A stretch of DNA of 64,000 nucleotides from Daedaleopsis sinensis (lineage: Eukaryota; Basidiomycota; Agaricomycetes; Polyporales; Polyporaceae). The first letter of the stretch is position 1; each line of letters starts with the position of its first letter. A program made the position numbers and the translations under genes. The stretch spans positions 3,844,001-3,908,000 of the forward strand of contig CM066306.1 of the NCBI GenBank assembly GCA_033807695.1. Reading direction: 5' to 3'. Of the stretch, positions 1-11,500 are shown one piece after another. The notes beneath the pieces were generated by a model that ran no database searches, was not told where the DNA came from, and saw nothing but the letters and a program-made list of their open reading frames with translations.

Positions 1-31
1 TCGTAGCTGTCAATGACCTGACTTTCTGTAG

Positions 32-2137
32 ACCATCGTAGAGCTGCAGTCGATGCTGGACAGCATCCTGTTGGGTGTCGAAGGCGAGGAATGGAAGAAA
101 GAGAAACGGGAGATGCCCGATGAGTACGAGGAGTGGGTTGACGCACAGATCATTTCTCAGGAAGCATCAGCCTACTGGCAGACCTATTCCGAGCTCATCT
201 ACCCACTGGATAAGCCGAAGAGCAAGGTCATAATTGATAGGATGTGGGCCAACATCAATAACGTGGGTTCGATTAACATCGATATTCCTGGCCTGGTATT
301 CACGCACCCGCCAGAACTACGAATCTATCTGCGGTAAGACACCCGACGTCTTGTGGAACGTCGCCGACATTCGACACATTCCACCATCCTGGCATGGCAT
401 GGGTGACCGCGACCGCAACCGTGGCAAGGACGACGACGCTCTTGCCGTCGTGCCTGCGAAGGGAGCCAAATCGGGCGGCAAGAAGAAGCCCCTTGCGATC
501 ACCGACGGGAATGCGAGTGACGGGTCGATGCCTTCGTTGCAGACCGTGTCCGACTCCTCCGACGAGGATGACGAGTACGAGGGTGAGGATGATGAGTTTG
601 ACGACGAGTACGAGAGCGACGGATCAGACGACGGGTACGACGAGGAACAAGAGGACGAGCTCCGGGATCTTCTGCGCGAGGCGATGGACACCGCGGTAGC
701 TTCGTCGGATTTCTACAACACGAAGGGCCCTGCACCAGAATTCGACGCTCTTGCGGAAGAGCGGAAAGGCAACCCGTTCTTGAAACTCCTCGGCTCTCTC
801 AGGGGTGAGGTGCGCCGTGTGTACGAGTGTCGATATGTTTTGAAGGCTTTCTAGGTCGTATGTTCCCTGCGAGCCCTGCACTGAAGACTACGACGCGCAC
901 TGCCCCTCGCCAGCCATATGCAGCGAAGAAAACCCCTATGCCTGGCAAGTCTGGCACGGTCCCCAAGCCTGGACCTACTCCTTCAATCTCGAAACCATCC
1001 GCTGGTAAGTCCGTTAGGGTGTAATGCAAGGCGCTTGTTCACACCCGACCAGGTCCTCAGAAGCCTCACCAGACGACCGTCGAGGAAGTCGAGGATGAAG
1101 ACGTGTCCTCTTCCGCCGTCAAGAAGAAGAAGAAGAAGCCGAAGAAGAAGAAGAAACCAGCCGCTGCCCCCGGGCCTGAGAATGGTGACGCTCCCGAGCC
1201 ATCTCCCGCCCCAGAGCCCGTTGTCGAGACCAGCACGTCGCCCGCACCGGCACCCGTGGCTACCCCGCCAGCCACGCCCAAGAAGGCGAAGGCGAAGGCG
1301 GCCTCGACGCCCGCTTCGCCGCCGGCGCAACCGCGTGCGTCCTTCAGCAGCTCGACGACGACGCTCCCCTTCGGATCGACAACGTCGCTCCCGCTCCAGA
1401 CGGAGCAGTCCGCGCAGTCCGCGCACAAGTACCTCCAGTCCGAGGGCCTCGCGGGCGGGAAGACGAAGGTCAAGACGCGCGCGGCCGTCGGCAACCTGGC
1501 GAACCTCGACGCGATCCCCGAGAAAGGCAAGCGCAAGGGTATCTTGAGCGTGTTCTCGAGGAAGAACAAGAATGCCGAGGAGAGCGAGGACGAGGACGGG
1601 GCGGCGAAGGACAAGGGCAAGAAGGGCCGGTGGCAGGGCCTGAGTCGGCGCACGTCCGAGCTGATGCACCAGCTGCTGCGCACGCCGCACGACAAGAAGC
1701 AGGGGCTGGCGGACATGCGCTGGGAGAAGTTCGTCAAGGTGTGTCTGTCCGCTGTGTCGGCTGAGGTGTCACTAACCTTGTCGTGCAGCTCATGGAGGAC
1801 ATGGGGTTTACCTACCATCCGGGTACTGCCGGCTCCAGTGTGCGTTTCGACCCGCCGAACCCGAGGGACCGCGTAAGTACATATTTGTTGCGTCTCTCAA
1901 AGGAAGGAGTTGACGTGTACTCCCTCGTTCACAGGCGATCAGCTTCCACAAGCGTATGTGACCCGGATGTGTATCACCCACAAATTTGTACTGATGCATG
2001 CATTTCTTTTCGTAGCCCACCCGGACCCGACGATCCATCCCATGAAGCTTAAGGACTTTGCCAAGAAACTCAAGGATTACTACGGCTGGGACGAGGAAGA
2101 GTTCCTCGAAGCCACCCAGAACAAGTATGATAGCTAA
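32..2137 (+). CDS. Acidic/lysine-rich protein with C-terminal HicA-like domain (5' partial)
   Basis: The 5' end lies outside the window; an intron acceptor ends at 31. Proposed exons are 32-295, 339-804, 855-1004, 1053-1738, 1789-1872, 1935-1953 and 2016-2137; they sum to 597 codons including the stop. The first junction (a 43 nt intron, donor GTATTC) is the least certain. The N-terminal part is globular, followed by a long Asp/Glu-rich stretch, a Lys-rich run around 1120-1160 and Pro/Ala/Ser-rich low-complexity sequence. The last ~80 residues (from about 1710) resemble the HicA/YcfA dsRBD-like fold: helix with 'LMEDMGF', strand with 'GSSVRFDPP', then 'ISFHKPHPDPTIHP' and a final helix 'LKDFAKKLKDYYGW'. 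Bacterial HicA mRNA interferases carry a histidine in the GSH motif; here it is Ser, so ribonuclease activity is doubtful and RNA binding is more likely. Overall function unknown. Confidence 0.72.
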
Positions 2138-2559
2138 ACCCGACACTTGACATCTGCACTTCTTGCCATGACGGTCTAGCGATGTTGCTCAAAATCGCGA
2201 ATTCTCGTGTTGTATGTTTCCTCTTTCCCCAGCCTCTATCTCTCTCTGTGTTCCCGTCGTCGGTGCATTCACAGAGTGTGCATGCCTTTTACTGGTGTGT
2301 ACGTTGAATGAGCCTCTCAGATCTGTCTACCATTAGCTCTCAGAAGCACTGATCCTCGGAATGATCTGTGTCTCATGCCCAGCAGCGTACCGCATGCACA
2401 TGTTGTAGTCTTGCAATCTTTACTGCCTCTTCCCCAACCACAGAACTGGGCGAACTTGCAGGGCACTCGAACTCGATCAATTTTCGGTGAGGAAGTGGAA
2501 TAATCGCAGCTTGTCCAGCGTGCTGCTATGTAGTTCACACTCCTCTCATGCATGAGCTG
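2138..2559. other. Intergenic, no gene seen
   Basis: This stretch holds the 3' flank of the HicA-like gene, including a CT-rich run near 2220-2260. I see no supported reading frame. Confidence 0.5.
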
Positions 2560-3075
2560 AAGCTTCACTACGCGGGACGTTACGCAGCGCTCGATGCAGC
2601 GTCGTCCCTCATGGCGCCGATGGTGGGTATTTACGCGCTGCAGTGCGCCGAGTGGCGGGTGCGCGACAGCGGGCGGTGGACGGGCCCGTTCGGGGCGGCG
2701 CAGACCGCGCACCCGATACTGGTCGTGTCGACGACGCACGACCCGGACGCGCGCAAAGCACATGCGCGGTTCGGGGGCGCGGGACTGCTGCTGCAAGAAT
2801 CGTATGGACACTGCTCGCTGTCGTCGCCGTCGGTGTGCACCGCGCGGCATGTGCGGCGGTACTTCGAGGACGGGGCGCTGCCGGCGGCGGGGTCTGTGTG
2901 CGAGGTGGATGAGCTACCGCTCGTTGGGAAGACGGCTGCGGGAGAGACGGGGATGATGAGTGCCGAGGACGAGAAGCTCTTGAATGCGCTTAGAGGTCTC
3001 TCTGAAGGTTTGCTGTGGTATGGCGGAAACACCGCACGCATACAGTGCAGTGAACAGCGGGACGAGTTCGAATGA
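2560..3075 (+). pseudogene. TAP-like alpha/beta hydrolase C-terminal relic
   Basis: An open frame of about 170 codons encodes only the C-terminal half of a TAP-like (Abhydrolase_4 type) serine hydrolase. The catalytic Asp region is recognisable as 'HPILVVSTTHDPDARKAH', apparently lacking the few residues that normally follow DP, and the catalytic His region as 'SYGHCSLSSPSVCTARHVRR', ending in a typical 'GSVCEVDE' tail. No nucleophile elbow (GxSxG) or signal peptide precedes it, and upstream sequence has no matching exons, so this is a truncated copy. A complete member of the same superfamily lies at 58460-60797 on the other strand, but the two C-termini are clearly diverged. Confidence 0.7.
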
Positions 3076-3084
3076 CTGCCATAG

Positions 3085-3245
3085 GCATACTTTTCGTTGC
3101 AGATGACGCCGCCCGCGCCATGTTCAGACGATGACGCGCGTACCGGAAAGTACATGTAGCATTGGCGATACTTGGCTACTCGAGCTCCTGGACCAATCGC
3201 GACTCGAAATTCGTCCTCAAGGGGTATCTGGACCAGCACTGGTGT
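3085..3245 (-). pseudogene. Relic fragment related to the unknown gene at 17198-18388
   Basis: On the minus strand the peptide 'SEHGAGGVICNEKYA' and its flanks resemble 'SEQGAGGVSCHGEFA' of the gene at 17198-18388. The DNA from about 3100 to 3165 aligns with the region around 17925-18065, with a deletion. No intact frame connects the pieces. Its position directly after the hydrolase relic suggests a small patch of gene debris. Confidence 0.45.
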
Positions 3246-3734
3246 TCATGCTCACTGGACCTTTAAGGGTTTCTTAGTACCCACGCGTTTAAACGAAGGA
3301 GGGTTCGCGTACTCTAGGCTTTTATCAACCAGTGGACGTAGCCCTTTCAATGAAGCCGTATACAACAGAGCAACGGTACCTGGGTTTGTTTTCAAAGTCC
3401 AGAAACGGTAAGCTGGAAGTTTTCATTCGAACCCCTCGTCCATTATATCCTCATTGTCTGCCTAAGGAGGCCTAAGGGGACCTAGTTAGAGGGAGATAAT
3501 ACCCATAGTAACAGTACTCACCGACAAAGTGCATGATTCAAGTTAGTGGTGAGCGGTATACACTTATAGGCGCCCAAACGTGCACAAAAGGTTTGTTACT
3601 TTTGGTTTAAAGTTAGAGTAAGTAAGTACATTAATAGCGGCAATCCTCCTCCTTGGACGTTCACCCCCACTCCCTCCTCGTTGATCACACTACTTCGTCA
3701 TCCTCCCCACTATCTCAACTCACTGATATCGAAC
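3246..3734. other. Intergenic, upstream of the nucleoporin gene
   Basis: No supported gene. AT-richer than the surroundings with short repeats of CCTAAGG near 3460-3480. The last 100 bases are pyrimidine-rich, as usual just upstream of fungal start codons. Confidence 0.45.
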
Positions 3735-6052
3735 ATGAAACGAGCGGCAGAGAAACAACTCAGAAGGGAGGATGAGGATGAAGACAACGCCGACGACGTC
3801 CAGGAAGTCTCCGCTTCTGGCTTCAAGAAGGCAGACGAGTCCGTGCTCGCAGGCCGGCAGTACGTGCCATGCTCTCCGTATACATATGCCACTGACAGGG
3901 TGATGCAGAATTCGAGGACTGCCTCGACGTTCATTTGCCAGTCCAGGCGCATCGGGTGCGCCTCCGCAAACCAGTGACTCAACGGCCGAGGTACGTTCAC
4001 TCCTACTTGCACGAGAAGGACATAGACCAACAACGGGGCCGTGCTGCGCTGCTAGTCATCACCCGCGAGCAGATTTACAGGCTTTGGTACTCCTTCGTCA
4101 ACAAGTTTCTCGCTTGGTGGCCCTCAACCACCCGGTGCGCCTAAACTTACACCTGCTGTTCCTGCTGTTTCTCCCTTCTCGAATCCAAGCACGGCCACTA
4201 CCCAACCATCGTCATTGTTTGGTCCGTCACTATCATCTACCGCCTCTCCTGCAACAAAAGCGTTTGCCTCCATTGTCTCGTCTTCGTCTACCCCATCAGA
4301 GTCGAAGGTATCTGCCGTCCCAGACGATGACATGGGCGAGATCGAGTATTTCAAGGCGATACGTGGTTTGAATGTCTCCTTCCTCTCCGCTGTCTCAAAA
4401 GCTATCGAGTCCGACCCATTCGTCGACGTGGCCGAGTTGCTGGAACGGTACAAGTCCCTCCGCGTCTCCGTCAAGTCTGATTACGACGGGAAGGCAAAAA
4501 CAACGTCGAATGCGACCGCTCCGACTGCGACCAAAGTTCCTGACGTGCCCAAGGTCTCATCCTTCGCAATGCCAGCACCCCCAACCAGCTTCATGGGCTT
4601 CAAACCCCCTTCTAACACCTCCGGGTCTCAATCCACATCTCTGGCCGGTGGTTTCACTCCGAAGGTCGACTCTGGCGGCTCGTCGACTCTAGGCAGCCCG
4701 TTCAGCTTCGCGTTCACTAAACCCGCAGAGTCGACTACCCCCGAGGCGCCCAAGTCTGCATTCAGTTTCGGTGCGCCCTCCTCGACCTCGTCGTCAAATA
4801 CCTCCGCACCTTCGTCAGTGTTCTCCCTTGGCGCACCTGCGACATCGAGCACCTCTGCATCCGCATTTGGGTCTGAGTCTTCCTTCAAGTTTGGCGCACC
4901 TTCAGGCAAGCCCGCAGGGACGACATCTTCATCCTCATTTTCCTTCGGGGGATCAGCACCGGCTCCTACGTCGGGATCTCTCTTCGGAATACCCCCCTCG
5001 TCTGCATTCGGAGGATCAGCACCGGCTCCTACGTCGGGTTCCCTCTTCGGAATATCCCCCTCGTCTGCATTCGGGGGATCGACGTTCGGGTCGAAAGACG
5101 CAGACGCAGCTAAGGATAAAGACAAGGCCGCGGACTCGAGCTCGAAACCCCCGGCACCGACCTCCTTCTCGTCCGTCTCCCCCTCCAACCCCTTCGGCAT
5201 CAGCTCCACCACCGGCACGACCACAGGATCGAATACGGGTGCGACGACCCCCGAGAAGGACAAGTCCGGCGGCGGCACCTTCTCGTTCGGGTCTGCCTCC
5301 CCGGGCGGTAAGCCGTCTTTCTTCAGCTCGGGCTTTGGTACCGCGAAGGCGGGCAGCATTGGGAACCCCGTCGGATTCGGGTTCGGAAGTCCGCCGAAGA
5401 CCCCTGACGGAGAGAGTGCGAGCGGGCCGGTGAAATCGCTGCCGTTCTCGTTTGGCGCACCCGCGAAGGCTGCGGAAGAGAAGAACGTCGACTGGGTGAA
5501 AAAGGAGGAGGATACGGCCGATACGGGCGCAGGCGCGGGCTCGGGCGCGAGTGCGATTGCGAGTGGGGATCAACCACCGCCGATGTTGCTCGCGGGGACA
5601 TCGGTGCACGATGCGGAGGGCGAGGGCGAGGAGGGCGAGGAGACGGTGCACGCGATCCGGAGCAAGGTGTACAAGATGTCGAAGGACAAGCTGGGCAAGG
5701 CGCAGTGGAACGAGATGGGCGTGGGCGTGCTCCGGCTCAAGAAGCACAAGGAGACGGACGCGCGGCGGGTGCTGCTCCGGAACAGTAGCACGGGCAAGAT
5801 CACGATCGTAAGTCGATATGTGCCCTACGGCATGCAGGGGTTATGCTCAATTCCCTATGCTCTTCCGAACAGAACTTCCGCCTGCACTCGGGGATGAACC
5901 CCACGGTTGCGGACAAAGTCGTCTCGTTCATGGGCCACGACGACGGGGTGTCGGTGCCGTACCGGATACGCATGAAGACCGCGGACCAGGCCAAGGAGCT
6001 CAAGACGGCGCTGGACCGCGAGATCGAGTTCGTCAAGGGCAAATCGGACTGA
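3735..6052 (+). CDS. NUP2: Nup2/Nup50-type nucleoporin with FG repeats and Ran-binding domain
   Basis: Nuclear-basket nucleoporin that binds importin-alpha and Ran and speeds cargo release and receptor recycling. Exons 3735-3859, 3909-3990, 4056-5807 and 5873-6052 sum to 713 codons (712 aa). The N-terminus has the Nup50/Nup2 signature: a basic 'MKRAAEKQLRRED' start, an acidic stretch, then 'IRGLPRR' encoded across the first intron. The middle (about residues 75-560) is Ser/Thr/Gly/Pro-rich with many FG, SFG and LFG motifs. The C-terminus (about 590-705) is a RanBP1-type domain, with 'KVYKMSKDKLGKAQWNEMGVG' split here for reporting as KVYKMSKDKLGKAQW and NEMGVG, and 'RVLLRNSSTGKI'. The start at 3735 gives the conserved Nup50-like N-terminus. 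A 63 bp unit is duplicated in tandem within the FG region (4951-5076). Confidence 0.9.
4951..5076 (+). repeat. 63-bp tandem duplication inside the nucleoporin FG region
   Basis: Two adjacent copies of a 63 bp (21-codon) unit start at 4951 and 5014 and differ at only a few bases. Each encodes one LFG motif and one FGG junction, so the duplication adds FG repeats in frame. Confidence 0.85.
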
Positions 6053-6249
6053 TGTCTCTGTTCTCTAGTTGTCTCTGCCGCATCCTCCACTGACATTCAC
6101 TCACGCATTATCATCCCCACAATTGCATGCATATCATCACCTCTCGTCATGTGCATCTCGTCGATCTTCATCACGGTGACATTACTATGAGTCCTGGAAC
6201 TTATGCTTTCTTCGCTGGCCGAGCGTTGAGTACTGAGTAACATCGAGGT
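6053..6249. other. Intergenic, 3' flank of the nucleoporin gene
   Basis: No gene seen; 3' flank of NUP2. Confidence 0.4.
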
Positions 6250-6600
6250 ATCTATATGAGACTTTTCGAAGTGCAATGAACGATACCTTGGGGGTATGGA
6301 GTGAAACTATCGTACTCGAGGAGCTCGGAATAGTGATCTCCTCATCGAACTCCAAGAACCGCTTCGATACCCGAGAAGTAAACATGTCAGTGTCCAGGCA
6401 ATGTAGAGGTCGGTGGCCACGCCGAGGGCTAGAACAAGAATAGACTATACACGGAGGGAAAATGTCCGTCCATTTAAGTTTCTCTCCTTGGTGTAGATCG
6501 CTACACAAGCAAAGCCACAGCCGCAGAGATGCTATTTCTCGTGATGGGGTGCTATTCTTGAGCAGAACGTCACTCGCGGTTTGCCCGAGTCGCGTGGGAT
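6250..6600. repeat. Dispersed repeat, inverted relative to 22040-22260
   Basis: Sequence at about 6257-6335 and 6527-6596 reappears reverse-complemented at about 22160-22245 and 22060-22140. Shared blocks include TTCGAAGTGCAATGAACGAT and TTGAGCAGAACGTCACTCGC. The long block (about 70 bp) is nearly identical. Neither copy encodes a recognisable protein, so this is probably a decayed mobile element. Confidence 0.7.
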
Positions 6601-6702
6601 GTGGTGACCTTGGTACTCACTGCACTGATATCGAACTAAGAACAGGAAAATCAACGCTACGACGCTGCAGCCATACGAGAGAAAGCAGACATGGTGACTA
6701 TA

Positions 6703-7759
6703 TCATACAGGGCTCGACCAAAACAATGACACGTCTTCATCGTCGTACGCAGTCTTCACGACACCAGATTCAGCAGCAGCCAGAGTCTCGTGCTCCCAAG
6801 GCCGCTCAACCAACGTCTCCCAGATTATTTCCTCCACACTAAACATCTCCTCAAGCTGCTCCTTCGTTCGATCACAGACTGGAAGGGTGGCAGGCATGAC
6901 CATTTTGTATTTCTAGTTAGAGAGCTTGAATATCAGATCAAGGCAGCACCTTCGAACCGACGAGAGAAATTCGAACGTACATCGAATCCGTCCACGCCGC
7001 GCTTCAGACACGCCTGGCCGATGACCTTCAATCGGCTGTATTCTTGAAGGCGGATATCCAAAGCCCCAGCACATGTGCGCAGGGCCGCGACGACGTGCAA
7101 CAGGATAGAGGGGACAAAGTCGGTGCTGGCGACAAGGCGTGCATAGGTCGTTGCGTAGAAGAGGTCGCGCAGGACGTAGAAGGTGTAATCGGTGTCGGGC
7201 GCGCGCAGGTTCATCATCCACACACCCCGGTCCTCCGCGCACGCATTGTACCGGGAGAGGTATGCGTACATAGCAAGTGCGCGGGCTTGCGCGAGGACCT
7301 TCGGAGCCGGGGGAGGATACATCCCGTCACCCGAGTCGGAGCTGTCAATGAGAGATGCGGACGACGTGTCCCGCTCGGGGTTGTCGCATATTCGGGAGAG
7401 GATGATCAGAGCCTCGCTCGCGCTGGAGATGGTGTTTTTGCCGGAAATCTCGCATTGTGCCAGGTATCTATGGCGTTGCATGAGTTGATACCCGAGAAGT
7501 CTGAGTAAACTGTAATTCACCGGAGCGCAAGCTCAATGCGCGCCTCCCAGTCCTTCTCACCTGCCGGTGTAGCGATGTACCTAAGGAGCTCCTCCTCGGC
7601 GCGGCTGGTCAAACATATGCGCGAATCATCGACGCAAATCTCGTGCTTGGGTTTATTGCTGATATCGTGCAGACAATGAGCTTGAATTGCCGCGAACCTG
7701 GAAACAAGGTTCTCGTCGACGTCTATAGGCTCGGTTTTGATCCTATGCGGGGAGGCCAT
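6703..7759 (-). CDS. Conserved-looking hypothetical protein, 311 aa
   Basis: Three exons, 7521-7759, 6981-7467 and 6703-6912 (transcription order), sum to 312 codons including the stop, with introns of 53 and 68 nt and good splice signals (GTGAAT and GTACGT donors). I do not recognise a family. The N-terminus 'MASPHRIKTEPIDVDENL' contains a SUMO-like KTEP motif (psi-K-x-E type, IKTE). The central part is predicted helical with conserved-looking Tyr/Trp residues; no signal peptide or membrane segment is visible. The Met at 7759 was chosen because a TATA element lies about 50 bp upstream; an in-frame Met at 7783 is the alternative. Confidence 0.72.
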
Positions 7760-7809
7760 GTTAGTTAGAGCGGAAGGGAGCAATGTACAGGGTACGGTGG
7801 ATTGTCGAC

Positions 7810-7817
7810 TTTATATA
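7810..7817 (-). promoter_or_regulatory. TATA box of the 6703-7759 gene
   Basis: TATATAAA on the minus strand, about 50 bp upstream of the proposed start codon at 7759. Confidence 0.5.
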
Positions 7818-8573
7818 TGGTCCTAGGGACGAACAAAAGGTTGTGCGAGGAATCAAAGCATATATGCTAAAGCATAGACGTCAAATCAGACTTACCTTGG
7901 AGCCACACGTGCACACACTCATAGCTTGAGTGTTGCATTCTCGTCAGCGCAAAGCGTTGTGCTTTCGCGTGAGTGAGAGCACTATTGAAGGCATTCCTGT
8001 TGACAAGGCGCGGACGCGTACGGGGAACCGTGCGTGACGCCGTTCGATTCGTCGATGACCAGTCATTTGATACATTGAAGATCGAGAACGGTGGGTTCTC
8101 ACTAGTATGTCGATGTTGAGCACGAGGCTTTGGAGGCCTTCGGATTCGTGTCAGCCGGGCCCATAATTGTCGCTTTCGTTCGACCACTGTGGGCGCTTGT
8201 CACATACCTCACATTGTTTTGACGAAACTTGCACTCTTGAGGGTGACGATGAGAAGCATAGTAGCATAATCAATAGACTAAGACAAATGTCTCTAGTACA
8301 CTCGAATCTATGGAAACAGCAGGAGGGGAACGAGGCGACATGATAGCGGCGGAAACACCAAGCAAAATGTGGGGAAGAAGCGTGGGCGCTGGCGACAAGC
8401 TCTGTCCGGGAGAGATAGATAGCGAAATAAACGGAAGGTTATAGTTGAAATGTAGTATGTGATCCTAGGGACACAATACTAGATATTGCAGATCCAATAG
8501 AGCGATTATATCATACATCGACGACAGTAAGCTGTCAGTGTTTCCGAATTCCAGGGACGTCCGTATCACACGT
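7818..8573. other. Intergenic between two minus-strand genes
   Basis: No supported gene. A 106-codon frame on the minus strand (7867-8187) has poor codon structure and no recognisable content. Confidence 0.45.
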
Positions 8574-11500
8574 TCATGCGTGGAGGGCGACCTTGACAGA
8601 GACAAGGGCCCTCGTGGCATGGAGAGCGATCCGGAGGGCGTGGAGCAGCGCCCACCCAAAGCCGACTGGAAGGCGAGAGAGCACATCAGCAGCTGTCGAC
8701 ATAACGAGCAACAGTGGACTTACTAATCAAGATGGGAATCCAGAACATGACTAGCATCCGGTCATCTGGACACGACGGCGGGTCAGCTAAGACGTCACTC
8801 CACCTCGCGCGCAAGAAGATAAGAAAGAGATAGCCACGTACGCTGTTTCTTCTGCGCCCGCCGTGCGGGCTTGCGCGTGGGCCTATAACCATACAACTGT
8901 ACCTCCTCTTCAGGGACCGCATTGTCCACGTAGCCAACCTGCCGAGGACCTGCCCTCTCAGCGCTCCGATCATGTCCGAGAACAGAGTCTGTTTCCGGCT
9001 GCGGCTGCAGCTGCGGCTCTGATGTGATTACGCTCGGACCTGGGACTTCAGCCGGAACAGCAGCGACGGGCGCCTTGACATCCTCGGGGAACGTCCCAAG
9101 GTCGTCCGTGCTCCTGGGGGTATACGCGGGAGGCGGGTTGTCGTGCACTTCAGCGTCCTTCGTCGCCGTCGCCGTCACCTGCTGCATCCACTTCTCCCAG
9201 AACGCCTTCCAGTCCTGAGCGCTCGGGATGCCCAAGCGCACCTGCTGCGCGGTTTGCTCCCCATCCGCGGCCGTAGCTTTCTCCCCAGCCTTCTCGTCGC
9301 CGGCGCGTCCACCCCAGAGTTGTTGGATCGGCACGAGCACGGGGAACACGGCCGGGATGAGCGGCAGCGCACCCCACGCGGGCATTCCGGAGAGGTTCGG
9401 CATCTGCAGGAGCGGCAGGTTGGGGATGGCCGCGATCATCCCTTGGGGATGTTGCAGCTGTGCGAGCGTGCGATAAAGCGTCTCGGTGAACGTCGCTGCG
9501 GCCTGTTTGTCGTCAGCAGTCGCGAGCCCGGCTTCGACCGCCTTCTTCTCCGCCGATATTGGGGCTGGCTTGTGGGCGGCGCTATGCACCGTAGGAACAT
9601 CGGGGACGGCAGGTGATGGGGCGGCGACAGGGCGTGGCTTCAAGGTACGCTGAGAAAGGGTCTTGCGCACGACCTTCCTCCGGAGGAGGTGAATCTCAAC
9701 GTCGGACCCAGACTCCTCTTCGATGTCGCCCCACGCCCCTTGATCCTCGTCTCCATAATGGGACCGCTCGCTGTCGGACCCCATGAAGTCGAAGAAGCCG
9801 GTTGGGCCGACCTCCGCTGGTGTCCTTCCGGCAGCGTTGACCACGTCAAGCGCAGCGCCCGCGTCGACGAGCGCCCGCGCGCACTCAGTCGAGCCAGTGA
9901 GAGCAGCCAAGAATAACGCCGTGCACCCGTTCTGATCGCGGGCGTCGATGTCGATGTTGCGTGTGAGCAGGAAACGGACGAGCGACGGGAACCTGGCGAG
10001 GGTTGCAAGGTGGAGGAGCGTCTGTCCACTAGGGGTGCACTTCGAGATGAATGACTCTGCCGAGGACGTGCCCACGGGAATGTCGACGGCGGCGAGGAAG
10101 TCGAGAAGGAGTTTTTCGAAGTCGCCGCTATCACCTCCGCGGCCAAGGAGAAGGTGTGCAGAGAGCTGCATAGCGCCGCCGGTGTGCCCCGATCCACTAG
10201 GCTCGGGCCCACCGGTGTTGCCCACGATCCGCATCGCGATATTCCGAGCATCCTCAATCTTCCCAGTCATCTTCAGCCCTACCACCTGCAACGCGAGCTC
10301 CATTCTGAATGAACTTAGTTAATGAAGGCTAGCCAGAGTATATGTGCAGCACTTACAGTGCACGGTCGGTCTCATCCGTATATGTGAACAGACACGGCGG
10401 CGTGCCGTCATCTTCCTTCGGTAGCCCCTCGAACCAGACGTGGACTTGTCCGGCGACGACACTTGGAGGCAATATGCATACGAGGGTGTTGTCGCTCCAT
10501 CGGTGTGTCGACGTAGATGGCGTCCCACCGAAGACGCAGTTCAGTTGCATTGATGGATGGAAGTTAGCTCCGAGCACAGTCACTTCGATACCGCCAAACG
10601 TTGGCCCAGCGGATGGGATGAGGCGGTGAATCCGTGGGGGTGGCAGACTCATTGGAGGCGGAGGGTCGTGTTTGAAGAGCATGTAGGGCAGAGGTACGGG
10701 AACGGAGACGGCGTGATTCATCGGCTCAGCCATAGATTGTGGTACCGAAACCTGTGGTTGAGGGGGAGCAAGGAACGGCGAACTTGCATGGTCGTGGTAC
10801 GAGACTGCCGGTGACTCAATTTCAGAGCAGTCGATCATAGGAACATCCATGTTGAAGTTAGAGTTGATGAGATCGGCGATGGACGCGTTAGGATCAAAGG
10901 CGGACATCGATGGGCTCCCGACGGCTGTCGATATGACGCTGTCCGGAACCTCGTTGGATGTGACAGACGCAGAAGGCGGAGGGTGGTCGCTGTAGCCATA
11001 GGAGGGCGTAGGGGATGCCATAGAAGTCACTATCTGCAGCGAAGGAGAAAGAATGCTCTGCAAAGGAGACGAAGCTCGAGTGGCGAACGCAGACGTCATC
11101 TCGGACGGCGATTGTAGACTGCCGCTGCTACTTTGCCGATGTAGCTTCGAAAGCCTAGTGCCACTGTCGTAGGGTTTTGCCCGTTTCTTCGAACGCTCAG
11201 CTCCACCAGTTTTCTTCCTCTTCGGCGCCGTCTCTAGAGGCTCAGAGCCAGCCACTGTCCAGTCTAGCTGTGAGCCAAACTCGGGGCCAGTCTTCTGCGC
11301 ATTGACACCGGTGCTCTTGTGGTCGTCCGTGATCATGATCGGCTTCGTCGTGCCAGTCCCGACGACCCGGCCCGTATGGTCGAGCAACATGAAGTGGAGG
11401 TGGAAGCCTACCTTCTCCCGGTGATGTCGGCAGTAGCATGTAATCCGAAGAGGGAGTATGACAGATCCAGAAGAGAAATCCAGCGCCTCCGGACAATTAA

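Noticed and set aside
290..340. Apparent frameshift near the 5' end of the first gene
   Set aside because: A 43-nt intron (296-338) restores the frame and makes the exon total a multiple of three, so a sequencing error is not needed; the junction is still only moderately supported.
983..1690. Minus-strand ORF of 235 codons with Leu/Arg-rich product
   Set aside because: Antisense shadow of the Lys/Pro/Ala-rich region of the HicA-like gene; composition is an artefact of GC3-rich codons.
1710..2137. A bacterial HicAB toxin-antitoxin pair
   Set aside because: The HicA-like domain is split by spliceosomal introns, fused to a larger fungal protein, lacks the usual histidine and has no HicB neighbour.
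4628..5359. Long minus-strand ORF (243 codons) opposite the nucleoporin
   Set aside because: Shadow of the FG-repeat coding sequence; no splice structure or recognisable motifs of its own.
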